64,000 bases of DNA. Origin: Prosapia bicincta. Taxonomy: Eukaryota; Arthropoda; Insecta; Hemiptera; Cercopidae. The notes under the pieces were generated by a model. The model was not told the origin of the DNA. It did no database searches and saw only the letters and a program-made list of their open reading frames with translations. The stretch covers positions 2,364,001-2,428,000 of the forward strand of contig JBAIZL010000376.1 of assembly GCA_036971475.1 (NCBI GenBank), in the 5' to 3' direction. Below, in pieces: positions 1-13,100 of this stretch. Every line of letters starts with the position of its first letter. Within the stretch, counting starts at the first letter, position 1. A program made the translations under genes and the position numbers.

Positions 1-971
1 AAACATTATTTAACGTCTGTTAAAATAATTTTTTAATGTATTTAAGGTTAATAACAAATCACAGACACAAATACACTCTACATTTCAATTTTTTATCCGA
101 AAATCCTTTTCAAGAGCTGAAAATGTATTAATTTAATATTAAGTTATACTTTACATTTTTATATTCGTAAATAATTCTTTTAACATCTTTATAATCAGAT
201 ATGTATATTGTTCTTAGTAAATATTAAAATTTACAAATCAAATTGCTTTTATAGCTACGTCAAGTTTTGATCAAAATTAATGTATACAAAAACACAGAGA
301 CCAAACTCTTACATGCTTAAATAACAGATGCAACTTTAAAATATTATGTAGCAACAAATATTGTAATACATAAGGAGATCCTTAAACATATTAAAATTCA
401 CTTACGTTTTCCCTACTAATAATTTATATACAGAAGGAAAATCATTTAAATCTGTCATTTTATTAAATGAATTTCTTCTTTGTTTTTTATATACCACATT
501 TCACAAAAAATCCTCTTTTCCCAGTCTCTTTACTTGTGTAAAATATCTATATTATCTCAGTCAATTTCACGTTCATTACTAAATTTTTTAATGTGTGTGG
601 AAAACATATTATGATAGTTTTTATCATATTTTATACTATTTTTATGCTTATTTGTTCTTGTTTTTAACACTGTATTAACATTCACTGTTTGTGTTTTGTA
701 TTAAAATCAATTGGTGCATTACTACGTTGAAACATACAGTTTTGCTTTTTCATTTGAATGAAACACCAATTCTGCATTTTAATTATTCCACATTTCTGGA
801 AAATATTTACTGTTTAATTGCAAATAGTATTTTCTAAAATATTTAATGGATAAAATGAAGGACTATTATACAAATGAATGTTTATAAATTTATGAAATTT
901 ATAATTATTTGTTTAATAAAACAAATGAATTAATATTAACAATTTTTGTAAAAAATAATGCGTGGTTGCAG
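1..971 (+). other. TMX3 intron (upstream part, truncated by window edge)
   Basis: This very AT-rich stretch has no long open frame and no recognisable element. It ends at an acceptor AG (970-971) directly before the first visible TMX3 exon, so it is read as the 3' part of an intron. The exons for the TMX3 signal peptide and its catalytic thioredoxin domain must lie before base 1. Confidence 0.6.
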
Positions 972-1158
972 TTTTAAAGGTGATGTTGCCCAGTATGTAT
1001 ACCTAGGCGATCGTACAAAGGATGAAATTATAAATTTTGCAATGAGGGTTAGTGGACCTCCAGTTCAACCTATCACGAAAACTGAAAGTTTGGAAAATTT
1101 GAAGAATTCAAATCCTTTATTCTTTGTTTATGTAGGGCCTTATGAAGGACCACTTTGG
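972..1158 (+). CDS. TMX3: TMX3 exon (first visible)
   Basis: The exon opens after acceptor TTGCAG with one base completing a split codon. It encodes 62 residues including KGDVAQYVYLGDRTKDEII and NPLFFVYVG, and closes TGG|GTAAG in phase 0. These match the region just after the catalytic thioredoxin domain of TMX3 (RTKDDI and VFFVYVG in vertebrates). The ATG at 958 is intronic and not a real start. Confidence 0.88.
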
Positions 1159-4100
1159 GTAAGAAAATTATATTACTATGTCAATATTAAATTTACATAT
1201 ATAATAATAATCTTTTTGTAGGAGGTACAAAGTTTTTTTTTAAACGTATGAAGAGAAGTTAGGGTTATATGTGTTACTGTAGTTTCAGTGTTTCATAAAT
1301 ATCTGTCTCAATCTAGTTTCAATATTTTTGAGATTGGGACTTTTTTTGATAACTACTCTTATTATGGAATCACTGATTTGCTTTAGTATATGTTTTAATA
1401 CAACATCCTGTAAATAAATTATGTGAAAAAAATAATAATATTTATTTCAAACAACAAAAAAGTCATTAAAAAATAATTTTAAAAGTTATTCAATTTAAAT
1501 AACCTGTCCACAGGACTTTAAAGTTTTAATTAAACAAGTGGTACAACTTTTTATTGAATATATAGAAAATATTTAACTAATTTAATAAAAATACTTAACT
1601 AAGTGAAAATGTAATTGCTTACGCGTTTCAAAACATTTGTTCCTATTACGAAGCTAACCCCGTACTAGCGGCATCGGTTGTATGTAAAGGCTCTAACGAG
1701 AATGGATTTATGACTGTGGAATGGGGTAGGTTTTTTGATACCACACAATTCCACTATTAACTCATTCGACATAAAAAAACCTTTACACTAATGTGCCAAT
1801 AGAACAAACACTCCACATACTACAAAATATGCTCACAGCAAACAACACTCCACATAAACTCACACATGAAATAATCACACTCACCAAACTCACCACATCA
1901 CAAAACTACTTCACAAAGCAACACAAATTCTACACACAGAAAGATGGCCTCCCTATGGGTTCCCCTATCTCAGGCATCCTAGCAGAAATATTCCTACACC
2001 ATATCGAACAACAATACATTCTACAGAACAATAATCACAGACATAAAATAATTTATTACCATAGATATGTAGATGAGATTTTAATATTATACAACGGCAA
2101 CAAACGGCAAATCAAACCAATACACAATTACATTAATACCATTCACCAAAACCTCACATTTACCCTCGAATTAGAAGAAAACAATAAAATAAACTTTCTA
2201 GACCTTACCATCACCAAACACAACACCAGACATAATTTCAAAATATACAGAAAACCAACAACTACCGATATTGTCATACATAATACATCTAATCACCCCA
2301 CACAACACAAACACGCTGCACTTAATCATATGTTACACCGCCTAAGCAATATACCAATGCTACAGAAAGACTACGACAAAGAACAATACCATAAAATACA
2401 TCGCTCAACAAAATGGCTACCAACACATACTCATAGACAACATACTCAGGAAAATTAAACATAAACACTATCAAACGGCCACGCAGACAAACCACACAAA
2501 AAACAACAAATTACATATTCCTCACCTACCACAACAAAAACACACAAAATAGCCTCCACATTAAAAAAGCTCCATTACCAAATATCCTACAAAACAACAA
2601 ATACTGTAAGACAGCACATACAACCTTTTCAAAAAGAAACTGACAAATACAAACTCTCAGGTATTTACAAATTAACTTGTAACGATTGTCCCAACTATTA
2701 CATCGGCCAAACCGACAGATCTTTCTATACACGCTTCGAAGAACACATTACCCAAAAAAACAAACAAACCCTAAATCCAGCTACGCAAAACACCTTAAAA
2801 ACACCCAACACACAAACACCGACATACACACTAATTTAAATGTTCTACACACATTAAAACAAAGTAAAAAAACTAACAACCTTAGAAAAATATGAAATCT
2901 ACAAACACTACGCAACAGATAAAGAAAACGTATTAAATGATCACACACTCTTTGAAACCAACAGCCTTTTCTATTATATGACACAAAACTCAAACAACCC
3001 ACCCCATTCCACATTCATAAATCCATTCCCATAACCGATGCCGCTAGTAGAGGGTTAGCTTCGTAAAAGGAACAAATGTTTTGGAACGAGTCAGCAAGTA
3101 AGCAATTACGTATTCACTTGGTTAAGTATTTTTTAAAATTAGTTTAATCAGTGAATTCAAGATGATTACATCAAGCAACTAAAATATTAAGGATTATGAA
3201 TGAAACTTAAACCATCTTGTCTGCTTCTCATGAAGTTTCTTGTATTTTGTCGATACATAACCTGAGAAACCTGGTCCCCACATAATAATCAAAGGACCAA
3301 TTCTGTTGTGTCAATTGATATTAATATTTTAAACTACACCACAATTCTACTAATTACATTAGTTTAAATCTTTTTTTGCGAGGTATTATGATATTTATGT
3401 AATTATGCGAGGTAATTATTTTTTACTTAGTGTAAAAGTACTATCCTGCACTTTTTGTCTCTTCTCAAAAATGCAAGACAGTATTTCTCCCAAATAATTA
3501 CCTGACCTTAATATTTAAATGCAGTTATATACTTTTCCAATATTCTCAAATACAGTTTTGAATAAACGATTAAATAAAACTATTATTTTGAGATCTCACT
3601 TAGGGGCCATCCCTAAATTACATAATGCCGCAAGGGGGGAAGGGGTGTTATGTCTGTCATTACACATCATAACAGAAGGAGGAGGGAGGTATTCAGTAGC
3701 GTTACATAACTCGAAATTTCAGTTTTGACTACATTAAAATAGTTTTTTTTATTTAGTAAATAAACTGGGCCCATTTTAACTTTTGAGTAAGTAAAATGTA
3801 CTCAGTAATAATAATGAACTCAATATATATTTACAAAAATATGTATTTAAAGTATTAAACTTCCTATTTATGAGGATTATTGGAGAAAAAATTTGAGGAA
3901 CCGCAACCTCGAGCGCGGTATTCCCACTGTACACAGTACGACGGTCAGGTGGCCTGTAGAGACATGTACCGTGGTCTCCATGTATCAGCTAAACCGCCAG
4001 TTGTTACTTATCAGAGACAGTTTTTAACAAAACAATATTTTTTTAAAATTCGAGGATAACATCTTTTCAGGCTGAACCAGTGAATTCAGAAGTACACCGA

Positions 4101-7100
4101 AACTTGGTCACACTCGGTCATGATTGATGAGAGGTACAAAATTTGTATTGCACTGTACTGCCCATGACCGAGTTTGATGTAGTTCTTAGTTCCCTGGTCC
4201 GAACACGACATAAAACTAAATTGTTTGTAAATTTTTGAAATTTTTAGAGTGTTTGTAAACAATATGTGGAGTTCGAACTATTTTAAAATTAGGCTTATTA
4301 AGTATACATATCTTTTTCTGAAGCTCCCAGCGCCAGTAGTGTCTGTCACGGCATTCATGACTACTCCATGGGAAGATGAATAAATTTTAGAAATGTTACA
4401 AGTGAGCTGATCACTTTGCGTTTAAATTCATTTAAGTCACATTTTTATAAAACAATATTTTCAATTTACGTTTAAATTAATATTGTCTTGACTTTATGCA
4501 TAACCTAAAGTTTATTTTGATTTTATAATTTCTGTTTGTTTTCCAGTACACATGAGGTAACATATTAAAACAAAAATTGTTTCTTGTTCCTTATATATTT
4601 ATTTAACACAATTCTTTTTATTTTTTCTTATATTATTACCATAATATTTATTGGTACATTTGATTTGGTAATGCCTACAAATGTGGTATTCAAAACAATT
4701 AACTCAGTAAAGAATTATAGAGGGGGTTGGTACTAGCTTTACTCGTTTGTAATGGAGGGGGGAGGGGGTTAAAATCATCCATTTTAGCGTTACGTGATTT
4801 AGGGATGGTCCCTTAGAGCACTCATAATTTAGGAATAATTTTTTGCAATGAGGAATTAAGCTAATCTAAAATGATCAAAGCTCCATAGCAAATGAAACAC
4901 ATATTGATTTCTTAGAATAATTGCTATGTAGCTTGCAGTATATTGTTAAATAAGCTGTACAATATTTTTATTATATCTATTAAGTATGCAATTTATGCAT
5001 TGCCTTTGCTCCATTTGTGAAGATAACTGTGTAGTTGCCTTATAGTATTTCATTCTCTTTAAGAAACAAATTTAGCACACTATATTCTTAAACTCCAGTT
5101 GTATGTGCTAGTTGAGATATATTTTAAAGAGGATTCCCAGTAATTAATAGCTTTTTGTACTGATACCTAAAAATAACAATTAATATTGAGATGTCCCGTT
5201 TCAACAATAGATGTATCTAATTGTAATGGAAATCCAAACCATTTTAATTGCTAGGTAATTTATTTCTCTGAATTGATGCTAATTTTTGGATGGGCTTAAA
5301 TAGTATACTATTTGAAAGTTAGAACCTAGATTATATTTTTTGCTGATTTTTCCTAACTGAGCCAGCTTCACCTCATTTAGCTATCAGATCCCTAAGCAAG
5401 AAGCCTGGGTTCCTTTTTCCTTTACTGTTTTTATTTAACCATAAATGTTTTATTGTTTATGTGAGTTTGACATGTTTCCAAATAAAAATTCAACATTTTT
5501 AAAAGTATTTGTTGATTCCATTTTCATGTGAGCTACTAGTTTTCACTAAACACTTGTAAATATTTACAAACCTGCCTATAGTAGTACCTTACTTATATTT
5601 GTTGAGGATGGCCATTTCAGGAGATGAGTCCCATTGTCAACTCAGACCATGACTGATCTCAAGGTTTTCGTAGGTTAGGGTATTAGGATGGGGGTGGGAT
5701 ATTATGGTGGTGTGGGTGTATTTTGTGAGTATTTGGAGTTATGATGTCAAAAAGTGTTTGTGAGTTGTAATGTAATTGTGTATTGAGTATGTGTGTAGGG
5801 TGTAGTTTGAAGTGCCTGTATATTTCGTATTGTTCGGTTGGGTAGCGTTGGTTATTTCTGTGTTGTTTATGAAGAATTTGTAGGTTAGATGTTATGTCTA
5901 TGTAGTCATGTTTTGTGGAATTGAGATGATCGGCAAAGTTTGATTGGTAGTTATTGTTTGTTAGTGCTTTTATATGTTCTTAGTAACGTGTGTAGAATGA
6001 CCTCCCTGTCTGGTCTATGTAAAAACTGGGGCACAAACTGCAAGTTAGTTTGTAAACTCCAGTGGCGTTGTAAATGTCTTTGATTTTGTTGTTGGGTTTA
6101 AATTGTTCATTAAGAGTGTTGTGTGTGGAGTAAGCTATTTTGTAATTGTATTTTCTTAGTGTGTTGGTTAGGTTGTGGGTTTTGGATGATCTGTACAGGT
6201 ATTGATAAGTATTTTATGGGATTGTCGTGTTGTGTGTTTGTATTTGGGTTATTAGGTTTATTTTTTTGGCGGTTGTATAATTTGTCAATCATTGTTGTAA
6301 TGTATCCATTAGTTTGTGCTATATTTTTTAAAGCTTATTATAAACTGAATCCAAATGAAAACCTTTCATCTGGAGCTATAAAGCTATTTGGAAAAACTTT
6401 GTTGTATAAAACACACTGAGCATTATTATTATGAGTCATAAAAATATAAAGCTACCATCATGTTTCTTGAATTTTGAATAACTGCTATTGTTGGATTACT
6501 TGTAGAGATATTAGGTGAAGCGATTCATTAACACTATCATTATGTGTAGCAAAAGAGCTAGTTGATAAGTCCAAAACTGAAGTTAAGTTATGTAACAAAA
6601 TGCTTTAGAGAGCTCTCTCTCTACCTTGGAACAAAATGTTGAAATTGATGTTAAGAAAAATATATTGACAATCCATATATCTTGGTATCAAATAAGGTTT
6701 AAATTATACAATATCAAAAGCACAGTGGTGCAATATATTACAATGAAATTATTGGAAAGAACCCCAATACCACAGAAATAATAAAAAACAACAAATAAAA
6801 CAAGTTACTTAAGATTAAACCCTTATGTACATTTCGATGACCATGTCATCATCATCAGAGGGTCTTAATACGAAATTACAATCTAGCAAACAAGAAGTTA
6901 CAAACTAGAGTCATAACCCTCTGATGAAGACGACATGGTCATCGAAATGTACATAAGGGTTTAATCTTAAGTAACTTGTTTTATTTGTTATATTTGAATA
7001 TTTTTGTGGTTTTGGGGTTCTTTCTAATATTTTTATTATAAGGTTTAAATTGGTTACTTATGTTAATTTTTGATTGCTAACAGTGTAAATTAAACAAAAT

Positions 7101-10100
7101 AATAATAACAAAATATCTCAGATTGAAGTATTGGAGTTTCACATTCGCACTGACTAGATTAAGTAAGTGTTATTTGTTATCCTTTTTATTCTGTTTCATA
7201 GTAGTATTAACATTTATTATTTTTTTAAAGTTACTTTTGTGAGAGCTATGACAAAAAAAAAAACATAAGAATTGCATGTAAAACAACCCTAGGTGCAACT
7301 GTGACCTAGGTGATCACCACAGATCCAGATCCTTGAGATTCTATGGAAGGCAGTTTTAGAAATACTGCCCTACTCATGCAACAATCACATTACAATAACA
7401 TATGACTATGGATGGGATTGATGTCTAAATGGCAGCTATTGTACTCCATTAAAGAAATGTACATTTTTAAAAATAACAAGATCAGCACAAACTTGAACCT
7501 ATCACATATTTGACATTTATACCTAATTTCTATATTTTCTTAAACATACATTTTCTCAGGTCAGGAATGTAGCTTATTGTCTTTCATTTTAACAAAAACA
7601 CACACATGGAGACATATGCCCATTTAATAATTAATTGCTTATTAATTAACACTTTACAAAAAACATTTCGATTAGGGATGTCAGTTTTTTTCATTTTAAG
7701 AAATTGTTGTGAGGTTAGTTTATGTACCTCAAATCAACTACTATGAAAAGCAGTTTATTTGAAATTATATGTCTGAGATTGTCAACAACCAGTAACGGTG
7801 ATTATTTAATTTCAGACAATTTATTTTGAAGTGGCTGAAAAATTCCAGCCTCATGGTTTCTTCTACTCTGCTCCATACAGCATTGCCAGAAAGGTAAGGA
7901 TAAAATGTGAATCCTTTACTATCAAATAAGATGTGTTGCATAAATTATACAAACTATTTTGGAGCATTAAACTTACAACTGTGTTAATTTAAATACCAAT
8001 ATTTTGTATAACCAGCGAGTTTTTGTCAACAAAAGTTGTTAAGAAATAGGGATGCATTGATACTGGAGTAAAAAGGGGTCAGTATTTTACCATGCTTGTT
8101 ATGCATATTACCTACCTTTTGCTACAAATTTAGTTGACCTTGGAATGTCAAGCTATAACTTGTGAGAGATAGGTAGGGATTTGAGATATGCAGGAGGGGA
8201 TTTCACCGGCTAATGGAGGTAGAGCACATCATTTATGTGTAAAACACATAAAAGCACTTTACCAATGATATATTTCAACCACACAGTGGTCTTTGTCAAT
8301 CAAAGAGAAAACACAAAAAGAAATACGAGAGAATGAAATAAAATAAATATAAGTTGTAATTACAGATTGTGTAGAGTAGAAATCAGATGTCACAGATGCA
8401 CAGATTAAAGATATATATATTGTTTCCATGAGCATATGAGTGATTATAGTTTATATAAGTCTGTCAGGGGAAAAGAGATTGGAGACGTCTGATGAGGCTA
8501 TTAGGAAAAAAAATGAATGGATTTATCTGATGTTGAGGTTAGAGGATTCTCTGGACTTGGTATACCACTGGTATGATAGTTCCCATCTTCTCAGTTCTGA
8601 GAGATTGCAATCAGGGGGGAGTGATTTAATTATTTAATTTATTTAATTTTTTAATTATCTGACTCATCTACACTGCATGCTGTACATAATTGATCATATA
8701 AATGTGTCTAAAATGTAAACAACAAATTTGCTTGAGTAATGTGACTTCAACTCATCCTTATGTCGGTACGTTTATCATTTAAATTAGTTTCTGTCTCATA
8801 TGTAACGTTTTTTTAAAACCTTTTCTATAATATAATCTATTACACATTCGTTGACATAAGAAAAACATGCAACTGATGCTAGAACTTGAAAAGGATTAAT
8901 CAATAATTTTACAAACTGTTCCAAATGTATATTTATAACACAAAAATTGTGAAGGGCAACTTTTTTATGCCTGTCTCTCAAAAACCGTTGTAAAAGGGTA
9001 CACTCAGAAGAAAACTTGTAAAATCATTATCAAATGTAAAATAAATTATTCAATTTTACAACCTCAAATTATGGAAAAAACCAATCGCGGCTCACATAGT
9101 ATGTTGAAACTCACCCAGAAAAAAAACAATCAATTGTTTTTTTTTGCTTGAATTGGTTAGAAGACTTTTATACCCAGTAAATGGATTAAACCAGCAGTAT
9201 TATGGGACCACACACGGTCTATATGTAATATTTTTCTCCACTACTCTCGCAGAATAATACGATAAGCTAATATTTATTCTTATAGTCTAGTCTGTGATAG
9301 TCTGATAAGTTTGAGTTTTGATCGTCTGAGTCTACTTTCCATTATTGTAATAAATTATACATCTAGGCTTCTTTACATTTTTTGTTGTTTGCCATTTTCA
9401 GAAGTACAGTAGAGTCTCAATGATTCGAGGTAGATGGGACCGAGACTCTCTCGAATTAACGAAAACCCACAAAAATATATTCCTGTACATTAGATAAAAT
9501 AGGAGTTTCAATGAACCCTAATACTATAATTATGAATGCACAAAATACGTTTATAGAACTGTATTGATTACAGTACTTAAATAAATTATTGTTGCTTTGG
9601 AATACATTGTTTATCACAGTTGCTATACTTGTTTGGAAAAAGTTCTTATATGTCTTCTGCATCTGCTTATCAGATCGTTTTTGAGCTGCGGTATCACATA
9701 GAAGCACATCCTGTTGGCGTGGTGTCTATTATTCAATATAGCGTATTGCATTTTCCAAGGGGGCTGGTCCTTCACCATGACTTATTTTCCCTTTTTGTAC
9801 TGTCTTGGTCACACCTTCATCTTTATTCTCGTCATCACTGCCTTCAGTAGTTTCTTGCATCATTTTATTAGTAGTAACGTGTTATTATTACTTACTTGCG
9901 TTTGTTCTTGCTCATCCATCGAATTACGACCGTATCATTGGAATTTTCACAACCTGAAAATTTCTCTATAAGAAATGTCAAATCTGTTTCTTATTCTGGA
10001 TTAATGGCTCAGTTAACAGTTTCATTATGACTCGGGGATTGTATTCCATGACTTACTTAGTGTTTCTTCTTTTATTTTGTTTCATAATTCGGCTATCCAG

Positions 10101-13100
10101 TACATAACTTCCTTAACTGTAATTTTTTTAGAAAGCCTACAATGCTTCCTTCCCTTTCAGTCATTTCAAAGAGATATTGTAAAAGGCAGCTTCTGTATTT
10201 TTGTGCATACATTCCCTAATACATCAGCTGGATTAGGCTCGTAACATTTGTGGGGAGAAATAAAGCATGGATATCATAGAGAGTCAGAAAGATGTTTATT
10301 TGTTTGTTTGTTTAACTGGTCAAGCACTGTAGTGTAAAATAAAATGTAACTGTTATTTCTAAAACATTTTAAAAATTTATTATGATTAATCTAACATTAT
10401 GCTTTTTTTCTAGCATGTTCGCTTAAAGGATCCAACTGTATTTGTGTACAAAGAAAACTCTTCTTATTTCTTTGATGGTTTGTATTTTTTATTCATTTAG
10501 TATTAATAATTTCTTTTTGTAACTCTGTGTACATATGCAAGAAACATCGTAGTGGTAAAATATGTCCCTATTGTTTTTAAAACTAACAATTGGCTCTTGT
10601 AATTGCTATTAAAAGCATGTGTGGATTTAAATAAATTGGGATAACACTTGACTAAAATCACTATGGATAGACCTTCGATTATTATCAGAACATCCAAATA
10701 ATCAATTATCTGAACCCCCATCCGTTGAACAAAATTAATATTCCTAAACTAATGTATTTACAATTCAATGTGAAATAATAGACTATAAAACAGTTGTACT
10801 AAATGTGACAACTATGAGTTGGGACTATGAGTCTGTCCTGGGTGTCAGGACTGTATGTTGGTACTTTGTGTTGCCAGTAAATATCAGGATTTTGCATTAG
10901 TACTATACTAGGTCTGTTCAAAAAATACGCAGACTGAGATCATAAAAAAAATGTACTTTATTTGGAAGTTACACGTCTGGGTTTCCTTCAAAGTACTCTC
11001 CTCCCCAACGCACACACTTATCCCAACGGTGTTTCCACTTGTAAAAACAGTCCTGGTATGCTTCTTTTGTGATGGCTTTCAGCTCCTTTGTCGCATTTGC
11101 CTTAATCTCCGAAATCGTTTCAAATCTTCTTCCTTTGAGGGGTTTTTTGAGTTTTGGGAATAAGAAAATGTCACAAGCAGCAAGGTCAGGTGAGTAGGGG
11201 GGGGGGTTGTGTGGGAAAGAACAGTGATCGAGTGTTTGGCCAAAAACTCACAAGTTCTGAGTGCTGAGTGAGCTGGAGCGTTGTTGTGATGGAAAAACCA
11301 GTTTACACTTCTGGCCATTAGCGTCGGACGGCGTCCCTCAGACGTTTCAGTACTACAATGTAGGTAATCTGGTTGACTGTAGAGCCTTCAGGGAGGTACT
11401 CGTAGTGAACAACACCCTTAGCATCAAAAAAAACTGTAAGCATCACCTTGACATTCGACCGAACTTGGCGAGCTTTTTTGGGTCTTGGGGACGTTTGACT
11501 CATCCATTGAGATGATTGGACCTTCGTTTCAATGTCGTAACCATATACCCATGATTCATCACCAGTTATAATTCTTGACAAAAAGTTCTCATCTTCATTT
11601 GAACAATCAAGCAGTTCCCGACAAACCGGGACGCGATTGGCTTTTTGGTTGTCGGTCATCAGGCGTGGCACAAATTTCGCAGCGACGCGGTGCATCTTCA
11701 ATTTTTGGTCAAAATCTCGTAACAAGATCCAACTGATATCCCACACTCTTCGGAAAGCTCCCTAATGGTCAGACGTCGATTTTCGCACACCAGGTTGTTG
11801 ATTTTGTCAACATGTGGGTCGTCAGTTGATGTTGAAGGACGTCCAGGACGCTCATCGTCATCAATCGACTGTCGGCCACCCTTGAAATGTTCATGCCACT
11901 AGAAACATGCAGTACGCTTCATGGCAACATCGCCATAGGCCGTGTTAAGCATGGAAAATGTTTCAGTTGCAGATTTCTCTAGTTTTACACAAAATTTCAC
12001 AGCAATTCGTTGCTCCTTCAGGCTGTCCATTTTACAATCCGACAAACGAAAAAACACTCTTTACTAAACTGCATGTAACTCATCAACAAATGAAGATATC
12101 TGCAACTGAAATACCGTGTGTTTAATCAGCAGATTTAAACAAACCTAGAGACACCAAGCGGATTCTCCTGAAACTAACTTTAGCCTCAAAATTCAAACAG
12201 TCTGTGTATTTTTTGAACAGACCTCGTATGTTAGAATTATTTGTCTTTGGTAAATAATACAACAATCAATCAATGTTAACTGTCAGAGCTAAGCTGTAAC
12301 ATGAAATGTCAGAATGATGTATCTACAGTATTTGTCGGGATTATTTTTAGTTTTAGAGATAAATATATTATTAGCTTTTATGGGGTTCAGACTACTTTAT
12401 TGCAATAAACTAATGTTTTTAAATTTAGAGATTATGTTACCTTTTATTAACCTAATAAGCATAAAGGTTATACAGTACAGTATTAGTGTCTAGCAGCTAA
12501 ATACATTGAAATATTTACCATATTTGTTTACCAAGATTATTCGATTATCAGAAATTCTGGTTCATATTAGTTAAGCTAGCTATAATTGCTCTTCTGTAAT
12601 AACTCATAAACCCTGTTTCACTCTAGATAACTGTATATTTAAATGCTTCGAGACACAAACTGGAGGCAGCGTATTTTGTCTCTAATGTGGAACTAATTTA
12701 CTGGAAATATCAGTAGTTAATCGTTTTTGTCAAGTATTTTATTTATTAAAGTAGAAAGTAATTTTAATAAATACTTTTTTTATTTGAACTTAAAGATTTT
12801 ATTTAAAGATTTTTTTATTGTTAATTATCTTTGAGGATGATTGCTATGCAATTGAAATGTACATAACGTTTTAAATAAAAGAAAAAGTCATTTGTGGTAT
12901 AGAGGTTTCATTTATTTAAATTAAACATCATACCATACTTGTTTTATACAGTTATAGTAATTTTAATGTTTTTTGAAAGGTAACATTTCTTGCTTTCAGA
13001 AAGTAAAATAAAATAAACTGTTCAATAAGATGTTAAAATTGACAAATTTTAATTCTATTCATAAGCAGTTTTTTCTATTAGATGAAATACTTGTTATCAT

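Larger units (their letters stand above)
1572..3156 (+). mobile_element. Penelope-like retroelement PLE-1, foldback, 5'-truncated
   Basis: This is a retroelement relic with reverse transcriptase and GIY-YIG endonuclease coding. Its first about 170 bases (1572-1742) are an inverted copy of its last about 155 bases (about 3000-3156). Shared landmarks include TACTTAAC, AAAACATTTGTTCC, ACGAAGCTAACC, ACTAGCGGCATCGGTT and GTGGAATGGGGT. The RT body begins abruptly at about 1755, in the middle of the RT domain (FDI-NLYTNVP motif), immediately after the inverted piece. PLEs are known to carry terminal repeats in direct or inverted orientation, so the layout fits the group. Confidence 0.82.
1159..7815 (+). 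other. TMX3 intron with PLE-1, TTA-flanked MITE, PLE-5 and hairpin F
   Basis: It holds, in order, a foldback Penelope-like element (1572-3156), a MITE (3603-4812), an antisense PLE relic (5505-6300) and a hairpin (6708-7040). In 1159-1571, 3157-3602, 4813-5504 and 7041-7815 I see only AT-rich sequence without recognisable features. Confidence 0.7.
7894..10413 (+). other. TMX3 intron with PLE-2 fragment and Tigger relic
   Basis: It contains a truncated antisense PLE-2 piece (8236-8634) and a decayed Tigger-like C-terminal region (9407-about 10220). The remaining AT-rich sequence shows nothing else. Confidence 0.7.

Noticed and set aside
8440..8637. 65-codon + strand open frame
   Set aside because: Antisense of the PLE-2 3' end; the real coding direction is -.
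11261..11515. 84-codon + strand open frame
   Set aside because: Antisense shadow of the mariner transposase at 10969-12030.
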